Source of the DNA: an uncultured Oscillospiraceae bacterium
Lineage (GTDB): Bacteria; Bacillota; Clostridia; Oscillospirales; Acutalibacteraceae
NCBI GenBank assembly: GCA_900547105.1
Contig: URFL01000006.1
Coordinates: forward strand, 62,001 to 126,000
DNA length: 64,000 nucleotides
Direction of reading: 5' to 3'
Every line of letters starts with the position of its first letter. Position 1 is the first letter of the stretch. Under the pieces are notes generated by a model. The model did not search any database. It was not told where the DNA came from and saw nothing but the letters and a program-made list of their open reading frames with translations. Shown one piece after another: positions 43,280-52,566 of this stretch. Made by a program: the position numbers and the translations under genes.

Positions 43280-46030
43280 TTATTCCTCGCTGTCACCGGC
43301 GGTGCGGCCACAGCATTTTTTGTATTTTTTACCGCTGCCGCAGGGGCAGGGATCGTTGCGGCCAACCTTTTCCGAAGCGCGTTTGCGCACGGTGCGGGGC
43401 GCATCGGTGCCGTCGGCGGAGGTGCCGGTTTCTTTAGCGACCTGCTCGCGCTTCGGCTCTTCCGCCTGGCGGATCTGCACCGTCAGCATCAGCCGCACGG
43501 TATCCTCCTGGATCGCGGCGATCATGCCGTCGAACATATCAAAGCCTTCGATACGGTACAGCACCACCGGGTCTTTTTGACCATACGCGCGCAGATGGAT
43601 GCCCTTGCGCAGCTCATCCATATTGTCGATATGATCCATCCAGTAGCGGTCCACCGTTTTCAGCAAAATCACCCGCTCCAGTTCGCGCATGATCTCGCTG
43701 CCGTACAGCTCCTCTTTCTCCTCGTACACCTTCAGCGCACGGTCGATCAACGGCTGCACGATCTCTTCGGGGGTCATATCCTCCAGCTCCTGAGCGGTGT
43801 ACTGGAAGTCGTCGTCGGTGCCGATCCAGCCGCGGAAGTAGTCGCGCAGACCCTCCAGATTCCACTGGGTGTGGTCCTCGTCCGCGGTGTAGGTTTTGGC
43901 GTTGGCGTGGAACGAATCCACCAGCATCTTCAAGATGCTGTCTTTGACGCTTTCGCCGTCCAGCACCTGATCGCGCTGGCTGTAAATGATCTCACGCTGA
44001 CGGTTCATGACATCGTCGTATTGCAGCACGTTGCGGCGGATGCCGAAGTTGCGCTCCTCCACGCGGCGCTGTGCGCCTTCGATGGACCGGGTCAGCATTT
44101 TGTTTTCGATGGGGGTATCTTCGTCGATGCCAAGTGTTTCCATCAAGCCGTTGATGCGCTCGCCGCCGAACAGCCGCATCAGATCGTCCTCCAGCGACAG
44201 GTAGAACCGCGAGGCACCGGGGTCGCCCTGACGACCGGCACGACCGCGCAGCTGGTTGTCGATACGGCGGGATTCGTGCCGCTCGGTACCGATGATGAAC
44301 AAACCGCCCGCCTCGCGCACCGCTTCGGCTTCGGGTTTGATCTCAGCTTTGTATTTGTCGTTCAGCTCCTGGAAGGTCTGGCGGGCGTTCAAAATCTCTT
44401 CGTCATCGGTGTCGCCGTAAGCGGTGGATTCCACGATCAGCTCTTCGGCAAAGCCCATGCGGCGCATTTCCGCCTTGGCGAGATATTCCGGGTTACCGCC
44501 CAGCATAATATCGGTACCACGACCCGCCATGTTGGTGGCGATGGTGACCGCGCCGCGTTTGCCCGCCTGCGCCACAATCTCGGCTTCTTTTTCGTGGTGC
44601 TTGGCGTTCAGCACTTCGTGCGGGATGCCGCGCATGGACAGCATTTTGGACAGCACTTCGGATTTTTCGATCGAAATGGTACCCACCAGCACCGGCTGTT
44701 CCCGCTTATGGCATTCTTCGATCTGGTCGATCACCGCGTGGAACTTGCCTTTTTCAGTTTTATACACGCTGTCCGGCAGGTCTTTACGGATCATCGGACG
44801 GTTGGTGGGGATCTCCACCACATCCAGCTTGTAGATCTGCTCGAACTCGGTGGATTCGGTCTGTGCCGTACCGGTCATACCGGACAGCTTTTTGTACAGA
44901 CGGAAGTAGTTCTGGAAGGTGATGGTGGCGAGCGTTTTGCTCTCGCGCTCCACCTTTACGCCCTCTTTCGCCTCGATCGCCTGGTGCAGACCCTCGTTAT
45001 ACCGGCGACCAAACATCAAACGGCCGGTGAATTCGTCCACGATCAGCACCTGACCGTCCTTCACGACATAGTCCACATCGCGGGTCATAACGCCGCGCGC
45101 CTTGATCGCCTGGTTGATGTGGTGCAGCAGGGTGACGTTGTCCGAATCCATCAGGTTTTCGATATGGAAGAACGCCTCAGCTTTTTTCACACCGTCCTGC
45201 GTCAGGGTGGCGGTGCGCGCCTTTTCGTCCACAATGTAGTCGCCCTCGATGACATCCATCTCCTGCTTGGCATCCACTTCTTTGATCTTGTGGGCTTTCA
45301 GCGTTTTGGCAAACGCATCCGCCTGTTCATACAGGTTGGTGGATTTGTCGCCCTGACCCGAAATGATCAAGGGGGTACGCGCCTCATCAATCAGGATGGA
45401 GTCCACCTCGTCCACCACGGCAAAGTGGTGACCGCGCTGTACCTTATCCTTTTTATATATCACCATGTTATCCCGCAGATAATCGAACCCCAGCTCGTTG
45501 TTGGTGCCGTAGGTGATGTCCGCGTTGTAGGCGGCGCGGCGCTCGTCGCCCGCCTGGTCGTGGGTGACCAAGCCGACGGTCAGCCCCAGATAGCGATACA
45601 CCTTGCCCATCCATTCGCTGTCGCGGCGGGCCAGATAGTCGTTGACGGTAACGATATGTACACCCTCGCCGCTCAGCGCGTTCAGATACGCAGGCAGAGT
45701 GGCGACCAGCGTTTTACCTTCACCGGTTTTCATCTCGGCGATGCGCCCCTGGTGCAAAATGATACCACCGATGATCTGCACCGGGAAATGGCGCATACCC
45801 AGCACCCGCCACGATGCCTCGCGGCAGACCGCGAACGCATCCGGCAAGATATCGTCGGTGGTTTCGCCGTGTTTCAACCGGTCGCGCAGCACATCGGTCT
45901 GATGCACCAGCTCGTCCTCGTCCATGGCTTTGTAGGTTTCCTCCAACGCCAGAACTTTATCACACAAAGGCTGAATACGCTTCACTTCGCGTTTGCTGTA
46001 ATCGCCGAACAGCTTTTTAATCAATCCCAT
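43280..46030 (-). CDS. secA: Preprotein translocase subunit SecA
   Basis: A 916-residue motor ATPase that drives secreted proteins through SecYEG. Walker A M-K-T-G-E-G-K-T is near 100, D-E-V-D-S-I-L-I-D-E-A near 210, the T-G-T-A-Q-T-E segment near 385 and G-R-A-G-R-Q-G-D near 640. The C-terminal zinc domain C-P-C-G-S-G-K-K-Y-K-K-C-C binds SecB or ribosomes. It is full length and preceded by a promoter and a leader with three TGTACA sites. Confidence 0.97.
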   Translation of the reverse strand: MGLIKKLFGDYSKREVKRIQPLCDKVLALEETYKAMDEDELVHQTDVLRDRLKHGETTDDILPDAFAVCREASWRVLGMRHFPVQIIGGIILHQGRIAEMKTGEGKTLVATLPAYLNALSGEGVHIVTVNDYLARRDSEWMGKVYRYLGLTVGLVTHDQAGDERRAAYNADITYGTNNELGFDYLRDNMVIYKKDKVQRGHHFAVVDEVDSILIDEARTPLIISGQGDKSTNLYEQADAFAKTLKAHKIKEVDAKQEMDVIEGDYIVDEKARTATLTQDGVKKAEAFFHIENLMDSDNVTLLHHINQAIKARGVMTRDVDYVVKDGQVLIVDEFTGRLMFGRRYNEGLHQAIEAKEGVKVERESKTLATITFQNYFRLYKKLSGMTGTAQTESTEFEQIYKLDVVEIPTNRPMIRKDLPDSVYKTEKGKFHAVIDQIEECHKREQPVLVGTISIEKSEVLSKMLSMRGIPHEVLNAKHHEKEAEIVAQAGKRGAVTIATNMAGRGTDIMLGGNPEYLAKAEMRRMGFAEELIVESTAYGDTDDEEILNARQTFQELNDKYKAEIKPEAEAVREAGGLFIIGTERHESRRIDNQLRGRAGRQGDPGASRFYLSLEDDLMRLFGGERINGLMETLGIDEDTPIENKMLTRSIEGAQRRVEERNFGIRRNVLQYDDVMNRQREIIYSQRDQVLDGESVKDSILKMLVDSFHANAKTYTADEDHTQWNLEGLRDYFRGWIGTDDDFQYTAQELEDMTPEEIVQPLIDRALKVYEEKEELYGSEIMRELERVILLKTVDRYWMDHIDNMDELRKGIHLRAYGQKDPVVLYRIEGFDMFDGMIAAIQEDTVRLMLTVQIRQAEEPKREQVAKETGTSADGTDAPRTVRKRASEKVGRNDPCPCGSGKKYKKCCGRTAGDSEE

Positions 46031-46073
46031 AGTAACACCTCAGTTTGGTTGGTTTGGGCGCGTGCGCCGCACT

Positions 46074-46109
46074 TGTACACACGCCATCGCTTGTACATAC
46101 AAATGTACA
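46074..46109. promoter_or_regulatory. Three TGTACA sites in the secA leader
   Basis: TGTACA, itself a palindrome, occurs at 46074-46079, 46092-46097 and 46104-46109. The last two are arms of TGTACAT...ATGTACA. They lie just downstream of the secA -10 box. They could be operator sites; no regulator is identified. Confidence 0.4.
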
Positions 46110-46125
46110 TACATACACGAATATC

Positions 46126-46154
46126 ATCATAGCACAAACATATCCGAAACACAA
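46126..46154 (-). promoter_or_regulatory. Promoter of secA
   Basis: TTGTGT (46154-46149), a 17-base spacer and TATGAT (46131-46126) preceded by TGC on the minus strand. It is back-to-back with the promoter for the DUF2975 gene. Confidence 0.75.
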
Positions 46155-46166
46155 CTGTTTTTCGTG

Positions 46167-46195
46167 TTGATTTTTGAGAGAAGTTGCGGTATACT
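46167..46195 (+). promoter_or_regulatory. Promoter of the DUF2975-HTH unit
   Basis: TTGATT (46167-46172), a 17-base spacer and TATACT (46190-46195), 46 bases upstream of the DUF2975 start. Confidence 0.8.
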
Positions 46196-46241
46196 GGTAA
46201 ACGCTTATAAAGCGCCCTGAACGGAAAAGAGGGTTTGGACT

Positions 46242-46703
46242 ATGAAAATCGTTGGCAAGCGGGGACTCAGCGGCGCGATCGAGATCGCGCTGGCAGTGCT
46301 GATGGGGGTCGCGTTGGTGCTCACCGTCACGCTGCCTTGGAGCATCCCCGCCGTTACCGACAGACAGCCGGGCGAGGCCGGCGGCTGGTTTGAAAAATAT
46401 CTGGTGGTGCTGGCGGTATCCGGCGTGCTGGCGGAGCTGATCCTGTGGCAATCACGCGGGATCATGCGCAATGTGAACCGCGGCTGCGCCTTTTCGGCAG
46501 ACACGGTGCGCCGTCTGCGGGTGACCGGCACCGAATGTCTGGTGCTGGCGGCGTTTTATTTCGCGGCGGTGTTTGTGGTCACCAAGTTTTTTATGGTGGT
46601 GGTCTTTGCGGCGTTCGCGGTGCTGGGGCTGTCGCTGTTTGTGTTCGCCGAGCTGTTCCACCAGGCGGTGGCGTATAAAAAGGAAAACGATCAAACGATC
46701 TGA
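46242..46703 (+). CDS. DUF2975 membrane protein
   Basis: A 153-residue protein with four membrane helices (about 10-32, 48-68, 95-115, 118-140). The R-G-x-x-x-N-V-N-R-G-C-A-F-S motif near residue 72 is characteristic of DUF2975. It is followed by a small Cro/C1 regulator after 19 bases; this pair is frequent in Firmicutes, and the membrane protein may sense a signal for the regulator. No function is established. Confidence 0.85.
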   Translation: MKIVGKRGLSGAIEIALAVLMGVALVLTVTLPWSIPAVTDRQPGEAGGWFEKYLVVLAVSGVLAELILWQSRGIMRNVNRGCAFSADTVRRLRVTGTECLVLAAFYFAAVFVVTKFFMVVVFAAFAVLGLSLFVFAELFHQAVAYKKENDQTI

Positions 46704-46722
46704 ATCGAAAGGAAGACGCGCC

Positions 46723-46947
46723 ATGGCGATTTTGGTGCATTTGGATGAGGCGATGAGCCGCCGCGGCATCGGGTTGACCGAGCTGGCGGATACGGTGGGG
46801 ATCCCACCGGTGAATTTGTCGATGCTGCAGCGCGGTCAGGCACAGGCGCTGCGGTTGACCACGCTGGATGCGTTGTGCCGTGTGCTGGGGTGCCAGCCGG
46901 GCGAGCTGTTGGAATGTGTGCCGGATACAGAGACATCAAACGCCTGA
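46723..46947 (+). CDS. Small Cro/C1 family helix-turn-helix regulator
   Basis: A 74-residue XRE-type DNA-binding protein of the YozG kind. The turn L-T-E-L-A-D-T-V-G-I-P-P-V-N-L-S (18-33) is the DNA-binding helix pair, and C-R-V-L-G-C-Q-P-G-E-L-L near 52 is the usual family end. The start at 46723 has GGAAGACGCGCC upstream and lies 19 bases after the DUF2975 stop, so the two are cotranscribed. Confidence 0.88.
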   Translation: MAILVHLDEAMSRRGIGLTELADTVGIPPVNLSMLQRGQAQALRLTTLDALCRVLGCQPGELLECVPDTETSNA

Positions 46948-46985
46948 ACCGGGCGGTTTGTGAATTGAACTAGGGGGAAAAGACA

Positions 46986-48314
46986 ATGAGGAAATGGATT
47001 GCAGGAATCATGGCGGCAGCCATGTTGATCGGCTGTGTCGGCTGCGGCAGCGATGCCAAACCGGTGGATGCACCGGTCACGACCACCACAACCGGGGCGG
47101 CGGCGGACACCGACACCACGGCGGATACCACCACCAGCACGACGATCACCACCTCCACCACGGAGACGGAGGACACCACTGAAGCGACGGAGTCCACCAC
47201 AGCGGCGGACACCGATACCACGGCGGCGCAGCCGAACACGACCCGTGCGGCGGCGGCAACGGCAGCGCCCCAGCCGGTAAACCAGACCACCAAGCCCAAA
47301 GTGACCATGCCTCCGCTGACGACGGGCAGCGGTGCTTCGTATTCGTGGGTGAAAAACCCGTTTAAGGCATCGATCAGCGCCCGCAACGCGGTGGTGTATG
47401 ACGAAACCCACGGGCTGATTTTGTACAGCAAAAACATCGACGGCAAATGCGCTCCCGCCAGCATCACCAAGGTGCTGACCGCGATCGTGGCGGTGCAAAA
47501 GCTGTCGCTGGATACCAAAATGACGGTGGGCAGCGAACAGGATATGGTGGCGGGCGCCGCCAGCCGGGCGTTTATCTCGCGCGGTTCCACCTACACGCTG
47601 CGCACCCTGCTGGAAGCACTGCTCATCCCCTCCGGCTGCGACGCGGCGTATACCATCGCGGTGAATGTGGCGCGCAAAACCTCCAAACAGAAGCTGTCCG
47701 ACCGCGAGGCGCTGAATCTGTTTGTGCGGTATATGAACCAGACCGCGCAGAACATCGGCGCGACCCATTCGTCCTTCAAATGCCCGGACGGTTTTCCCAC
47801 CAGCGGACACTACACCACCGTGCGCGATCTGCTGACCATCGCCCGCAAGGCGCGCACCTATTCGTCGCTCACCTCCATCATGTCCAAGCCGACCAGCAGC
47901 AACGGTCGCTGGTTCGGTACCAACGCGCTGATCAAATCGTACAGCGCGTATTACTACAAGGGTGCGGACGGTATGAAAACCGGCACCTCGGACGAAGCCG
48001 GCAACTGCGTGATGGCGTCGGCGCAGAAAAAGGGCGTGCGGCTGATCGTGATCGTGATGGGCAGCTCCTACCGCTATGAAGATGCGGTGACACTGCTGAA
48101 CAAGGGCTTTGACATGGGTTCGAAGATCACCACCACCAAAAAGACGACCACCACGACCAAGAAGAAAACGACCACCACCAAGAAGCCTACCACCACGGCA
48201 ACGAAAAAGCCGACCACAACCACTACGCATAAGCCCACCACGACCACCACAACCGAGTCGCACACCACCGTCACCACCGGAACCACGCACGCGGCTCCGG
48301 AAACGGTGGAATAA
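46986..48314 (+). CDS. D-alanyl-D-alanine carboxypeptidase lipoprotein with Thr-rich arms
   Basis: A 442-residue penicillin-binding protein of the PBP5/DacA class, trimming the peptide cross-bridge precursor. A lipobox (L-I-G-C, Cys17) gives a membrane lipid anchor. Residues 31-85 are a Thr/Ala/Asp-rich linker. The catalytic S-I-T-K motif is Ser159-Lys162, the K-T-G motif is at 331, and the S-x-N position reads Ser216-Gly-Cys218 rather than Ser-x-Asn. The C-terminus from about 382 to 435 is another Thr/Lys-rich tail. The low-complexity arms probably span the cell wall. AGGGGG lies 9 bases before the ATG. It may be cotranscribed with the HTH gene. Confidence 0.9.
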   Translation: MRKWIAGIMAAAMLIGCVGCGSDAKPVDAPVTTTTTGAAADTDTTADTTTSTTITTSTTETEDTTEATESTTAADTDTTAAQPNTTRAAAATAAPQPVNQTTKPKVTMPPLTTGSGASYSWVKNPFKASISARNAVVYDETHGLILYSKNIDGKCAPASITKVLTAIVAVQKLSLDTKMTVGSEQDMVAGAASRAFISRGSTYTLRTLLEALLIPSGCDAAYTIAVNVARKTSKQKLSDREALNLFVRYMNQTAQNIGATHSSFKCPDGFPTSGHYTTVRDLLTIARKARTYSSLTSIMSKPTSSNGRWFGTNALIKSYSAYYYKGADGMKTGTSDEAGNCVMASAQKKGVRLIVIVMGSSYRYEDAVTLLNKGFDMGSKITTTKKTTTTTKKKTTTTKKPTTTATKKPTTTTTHKPTTTTTTESHTTVTTGTTHAAPETVE

Positions 48315-48350
48315 CCGGCTGGTAGTCCTTATAATATAATGATGGTAAAA

Positions 48351-48382
48351 GGGAGAGAGGTTTTTCACCTCTCTCCCTTTTT
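48351..48382. terminator. Bidirectional terminator
   Basis: GGGAGAGAGG and CCTCTCTCCC form a perfect 10-bp stem with a seven-base loop. T runs follow on both strands, serving the carboxypeptidase gene and the convergent AraC gene. Confidence 0.9.
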
Positions 48383-48394
48383 GTATGCCGGCGA

Positions 48395-49234
48395 TCAACC
48401 GCGGCTATGCTTTTTGCGATACTGGCTGGGCGACATACCGACCGCGGCGGTAAACGCGTTGGAAAAATAATTGCTGTTTTCAAACCCAACCGTGGCGGCG
48501 ATCGTTCCGATGCTCATATGCGACCCCGCCAGCAGCGTTTTGGCGCTTTCCACCCGCAGCATACGGATGTACTGGGTAATGGACTGGCCGGTGTATTGCT
48601 TAAACTTGTGGCTCAGGGAGGAGCGGGAGCAAAAAAACTCGTCGCACAATTCATCAATGGTGATGCGGCGGGTATGGTGCAGTTGCAAATAGTACACCAC
48701 ATTTTCGCACAGTTCCGGTTCCGCCGGACGATCGGCGGCGGATTTCAAATAGCACAGCTCCAGCATCCGCTGCAGCGGATGGATCAGCACATCCACCTCC
48801 GCCTGCGGCGGCAGCGGCCGCAGCAGCGCATAGCTTTGCAGCAGCTCCTCGCGGTTCACCCGATACCGCGACACGATCGCATTGTGGTAACTGCTCGCGT
48901 GCTCGTCAAAGTAGCCGCTGACGCAGATGATCCCGATCACCTCTTGCGGCGCGTGGATCGGGTACACATATTCCCGCACCCCCGCAAAGCAGGTGCCGCA
49001 ATACGCGCCGTCCCGGCTTTTTTCGCACACCGCGCGCTGCTTTTCCACGCAATGCTGGTGTAGCTGCGGATAGGTGCCCACATACAGGCAATACGGATTG
49101 TCGTGCAGCCGGAACCGCCGCAGCTTGGTATCGTGGATCACCGGATCGTACCGGATCGAGTGCAGCGACACCCGCAGCCCGCACCGATCGCGCAAATAGA
49201 GAATGTATTGATAAATATCGGAAATACCGTCCAT
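48395..49234 (-). CDS. PocR-domain AraC family transcriptional regulator
   Basis: A 279-residue regulator. Residues 1-160 resemble the PocR sensor domain, with conserved cysteines in C-E-K-S-R-D-G-A-Y-C-G-T-C-F-A-G near residue 70-85 that suggest ligand or redox sensing. Residues about 180-275 are the double AraC helix-turn-helix, with I-T-I-D-E-L-C and G-F-E-N-S-N-Y-F-S-N-A-F. The start at 49234 has GGAGGG 4-5 bases upstream; a longer start at 49312 was not used. It is divergent from the dockerin glycosidase gene and may control it. Confidence 0.87.
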   Translation of the reverse strand: MDGISDIYQYILYLRDRCGLRVSLHSIRYDPVIHDTKLRRFRLHDNPYCLYVGTYPQLHQHCVEKQRAVCEKSRDGAYCGTCFAGVREYVYPIHAPQEVIGIICVSGYFDEHASSYHNAIVSRYRVNREELLQSYALLRPLPPQAEVDVLIHPLQRMLELCYLKSAADRPAEPELCENVVYYLQLHHTRRITIDELCDEFFCSRSSLSHKFKQYTGQSITQYIRMLRVESAKTLLAGSHMSIGTIAATVGFENSNYFSNAFTAAVGMSPSQYRKKHSRG

Positions 49235-49378
49235 GGCGCCCTCCGGATTTGCACAATTGTGTAGAAATATTGGACAATAAGCGAGGATGGAAACAAAAAT
49301 CTTTGCTATCATGTTTATATCACAGATTAGGCGGTTTCGTCAACACCCAAAACCGTCCCCAAAGGAGCGTTAAAAACA

Positions 49379-52300
49379 ATGGCTGTTTGGAAACACAAAC
49401 TCCGCCGGTGGCTGGCCGGCGGCTTATGCCTGGCGTTGCTGGGCGGCGCGGTACCGTTTTCGGGTGCCGCCGACACCTCTACCCGGTTGGAGCTGGAGGA
49501 TCTCTCCCCCACCGGCACCGGCGAAAAACGCACCGGCGACGGATTCAGCGGCGGGTTCTGGTTTATCAACTGCGTGGACGGCAACGGGGTAGGCAAACAG
49601 GTCACCTTTACCCTGCCGGCGCAAAAGCCAGGGTCGTATGAGCTGTCGCTGACCTCCAAAGACAACGCTGACCGCGGCATCTATGCGGTGTCGCTGGACG
49701 GCAGCCGCATCGGGCAGATTGATTTTTACAGCGCTGCCAGCGGCGGCGAGTTCCGCACCCACGAGCTGGGAACGGTCACACTGACCGACGCGGCAACCAC
49801 CCTGACGCTGGAATGTATCGGTAAAAACGACAAAGCCACCAACAAATACGGCTTGGCGGCGGATTATCTGACCCTGACATCGGCTGTGGAGGAAGAGGGT
49901 ATGATCGTTACCACAACAGACAAAGCGTTTTCCACCCTGAACGGACAGTGGCAATCGACCGATGCGGGTCAGATCACCACCGAGAAAAACGCATCGGCAA
50001 TGTGGACAACCTATCCGCCGGTATCCGAAACCATTGAAAAGCCCAACTACGGGGTGTATGCGTATATTCCCGCCGGCAACGCCGGCAAAGCGACCTATAC
50101 GCTGCAATCGCTGGACGGACGCTGGGTGGTGGAGCTGGATCAATCCACCGTTTCGGACGGATGGTTCCGGCTGGCGACAGTGGCGGTGACCGAGGACACT
50201 GCCCTCAGCGTGACCGTGACCAACGCCGACGGCAAACGCATCACCGCCGATAAAATCAAGATCGTTCCCACCACCAAAGCGGCGGATGCGACCACACCGG
50301 TGCCGGTTGACCCGAGCGGCAAGGATGTGATCGTGCGGGTGAACCAAATTGGGTACGATACGGACAAATCCAAACGCGCTACCGTGGTAAATGTCGCGGA
50401 CGGCACCCTGTTCGCCATCAAGGATGCGGTGACCAATGCGGTGCTGTATTCCGGCGCGGTGAGCAACGGCGTGGCGGATTTCACCGCTTACCAGCCGGAT
50501 ATCACCGCCACCTGCTATCTGGAATGCAGCGGTGTGCGGTCCTACACCTTCCAGATCGGCAAATATCTGATGCAGCAAGTCAGCGTGGACAACGCGCTGG
50601 ACTTTATGGAGCAATCCCGTGCGGACACATTTGAAATGGGACAAAAAGGAATCGGCTGGCGGGACAGCCACCAGTTCTCGTTTGAAATGAGCTCGCTGGT
50701 GCTGCAATACATGGCCAATCCGGAGCTGTATAACCAAATGCCGTATGATGTGTACAAAGCCTCCGAATGCGAATACGCGGAGCTGCGGGTGCAGGACGAG
50801 CCGAACATCGTCTGGCTGATGGAATTTGCCGCGCTGCGGTACTATGATCTGGCACAAAACGATGGTAAAAAGCTGCATATGCTGATCAAAGAGCAGCTGG
50901 CGTGGTTCCTGTATGCCTATCCGTTTATCAGCGAGTATGTGCCGGAGGATATGTATGTGAAGGTGCGCGATCTGACGGTGCGCATCTGGGGTGAATCGGC
51001 GTGCAACCTGTCTTATCACCAGATCGACGGCACCAACTATAAAAACCTGTACGACGCCACCAACAACAAGGAAAACAACAACCTGTTCAGCGTGCAAAAG
51101 GTGATCGGCGGCATCAAAGGACAGCTGCCGCCCGCCCACTCCATCGCCCCCAACCTGATGATGTACGAAGTCGCCCAGCGGGACGGACTCGCGAACGCGG
51201 ACAAGTATTTTGAAGCTGCGTACAACAACTGCGCGTGGGTCATAGAAAACATCGATATCGCCGCACCGCAATACGCCAAGGGTCAGCGGATGAGCGAGCA
51301 TGTCGTGATGGAAAATCTCGCGTATTTTCTGGAGGAATATCCCGACCGCGCGCCGGCGGGACTGCGGGACACCATCCGGGCATGGGCGGAAAAGATGATC
51401 GCCCGCGCGGACAATCTGTGGGATATGCGGATGGCATCCTCGACAGCGGCAGGCGATGAGCTGGATTGCTGGACCGGTGCGGCATATGCCGACCAATCGG
51501 GTCAGTGGCCGGGCTGCGCCATCAATGAGCCGGGCAGTGCCGCCGGATTGCAGGCGGCGCTGGAGGCAGCCGCGCGGGTGCTGGACGATCCGGAGTTGTC
51601 CGCCCGGCTGCAAGCTATGGGTGTTGCCGCCATCGACGATATGTTTGGCCGCAACCCCAACGGACGCTCCTATTTCTATAACACCGACTATCTCAAAGAG
51701 TTTGACGGTGCGGATCTTGGCTGGTTCCAAAAATACAACGGCGGCAACGGCGTGTTGAGCGGCGTGGTGGGGCGGCTGGACGGTTCGCCGAAAGAGGCCG
51801 CCTACGCCGGGGCAAACCACTGCAATCCGAATGCGGCCGCCGGCTACACCGAGGGATGGGTCGCGTACAACACCGCGTGGAACTCGTCGCTGGCGTATTC
51901 CGCCGCGGCAGATATGCAGCTGACGGTGGACAAAACGCAGGCCGCGATCGGGGAAACGGTCACGGTGACTTTGCGGGCACCGATGAATATGGATGCCACC
52001 AAGGCGGAGACCGTGTCGGTGCGGGTGACTGACCGCACCACCGGCGAGCAGCGCACGCTGCTGCTGACCGAGGACGGTACAGATGCCTACACCTTCAGCG
52101 GCACGCTGGCGGTGACCCGCGGCGGCACCGCGTTGGACATCGCGTATGGCTATGGATTGTTTGAGCAAACGGTTACGGTAGAAACCGCCGCCTCGCAGCT
52201 GCGCGGCGACGTGGATCAGGACGGTACGGTGACCGTTCGCGATGCGCTGATGGCGTTGCAGGCGGCGGCAGAAACGATCACGCTGTCGTCCGCGCAGGCG

Positions 52301-52393
52301 GCTCTGGCAGATGTGGACGGTACCGCCGGTGTGACCGCGAACGACGCGCTGATGATTCTGCAATGCGCTACCGGCAAAATCGAATTGGCATAA
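49379..52393 (+). CDS. Secreted GH9-like glycosidase with dockerin
   Basis: A 1004-residue secreted protein with a signal peptide (1-31). Residues 35-168 are a beta-sandwich carbohydrate-binding-like domain (L-E-L-E-D start), 175-297 a second beta domain, and 316-395 an Ig-like domain with V-N-Q-I-G-Y typical of GH9 enzymes. The helical catalytic region spans about 400-850, with a GH9-like C-terminal segment (G-R-N-P-N-G-R-S-Y and Y-N-T-A-W-N) and a candidate acid Glu near 825. The expected D-A-G-D base motif is replaced by G-W-R-D-S-H-Q at 426-432. A beta domain follows, then a type I dockerin at 941-1004 with two Ca-binding repeats (D-V-D-Q-D-G and D-V-D-G-T-A). It would attach to a cohesin scaffold. 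The substrate is unknown; beta-glucan or related polymers are a guess. AAAGGAG precedes the ATG. Confidence 0.85.
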   Translation: MAVWKHKLRRWLAGGLCLALLGGAVPFSGAADTSTRLELEDLSPTGTGEKRTGDGFSGGFWFINCVDGNGVGKQVTFTLPAQKPGSYELSLTSKDNADRGIYAVSLDGSRIGQIDFYSAASGGEFRTHELGTVTLTDAATTLTLECIGKNDKATNKYGLAADYLTLTSAVEEEGMIVTTTDKAFSTLNGQWQSTDAGQITTEKNASAMWTTYPPVSETIEKPNYGVYAYIPAGNAGKATYTLQSLDGRWVVELDQSTVSDGWFRLATVAVTEDTALSVTVTNADGKRITADKIKIVPTTKAADATTPVPVDPSGKDVIVRVNQIGYDTDKSKRATVVNVADGTLFAIKDAVTNAVLYSGAVSNGVADFTAYQPDITATCYLECSGVRSYTFQIGKYLMQQVSVDNALDFMEQSRADTFEMGQKGIGWRDSHQFSFEMSSLVLQYMANPELYNQMPYDVYKASECEYAELRVQDEPNIVWLMEFAALRYYDLAQNDGKKLHMLIKEQLAWFLYAYPFISEYVPEDMYVKVRDLTVRIWGESACNLSYHQIDGTNYKNLYDATNNKENNNLFSVQKVIGGIKGQLPPAHSIAPNLMMYEVAQRDGLANADKYFEAAYNNCAWVIENIDIAAPQYAKGQRMSEHVVMENLAYFLEEYPDRAPAGLRDTIRAWAEKMIARADNLWDMRMASSTAAGDELDCWTGAAYADQSGQWPGCAINEPGSAAGLQAALEAAARVLDDPELSARLQAMGVAAIDDMFGRNPNGRSYFYNTDYLKEFDGADLGWFQKYNGGNGVLSGVVGRLDGSPKEAAYAGANHCNPNAAAGYTEGWVAYNTAWNSSLAYSAAADMQLTVDKTQAAIGETVTVTLRAPMNMDATKAETVSVRVTDRTTGEQRTLLLTEDGTDAYTFSGTLAVTRGGTALDIAYGYGLFEQTVTVETAASQLRGDVDQDGTVTVRDALMALQAAAETITLSSAQAALADVDGTAGVTANDALMILQCATGKIELA

Positions 52394-52434
52394 ATTGGCG
52401 CGGTATATAAAACATATAAAATAGGTACAGTTGA

Positions 52435-52480
52435 CCAGCCCTCCCACCGGAGCAACGCTTCGGCAGGAGGGCTGGTTTGT
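52435..52480 (+). terminator. Terminator of the dockerin glycosidase gene
   Basis: CCAGCCCTCC and GGAGGGCTGG form a perfect 10-bp stem with an inner structured loop, followed by TTTGTTGG. Confidence 0.8.
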
Positions 52481-52566
52481 TGGTTAAGGGAGAGCTCTTC
52501 TGCGCTCGTTAAAGCGGCCACGCTAACCGGCGGCGGGCACAAGTTGAATCTGTTTGCTTGCGGGAC

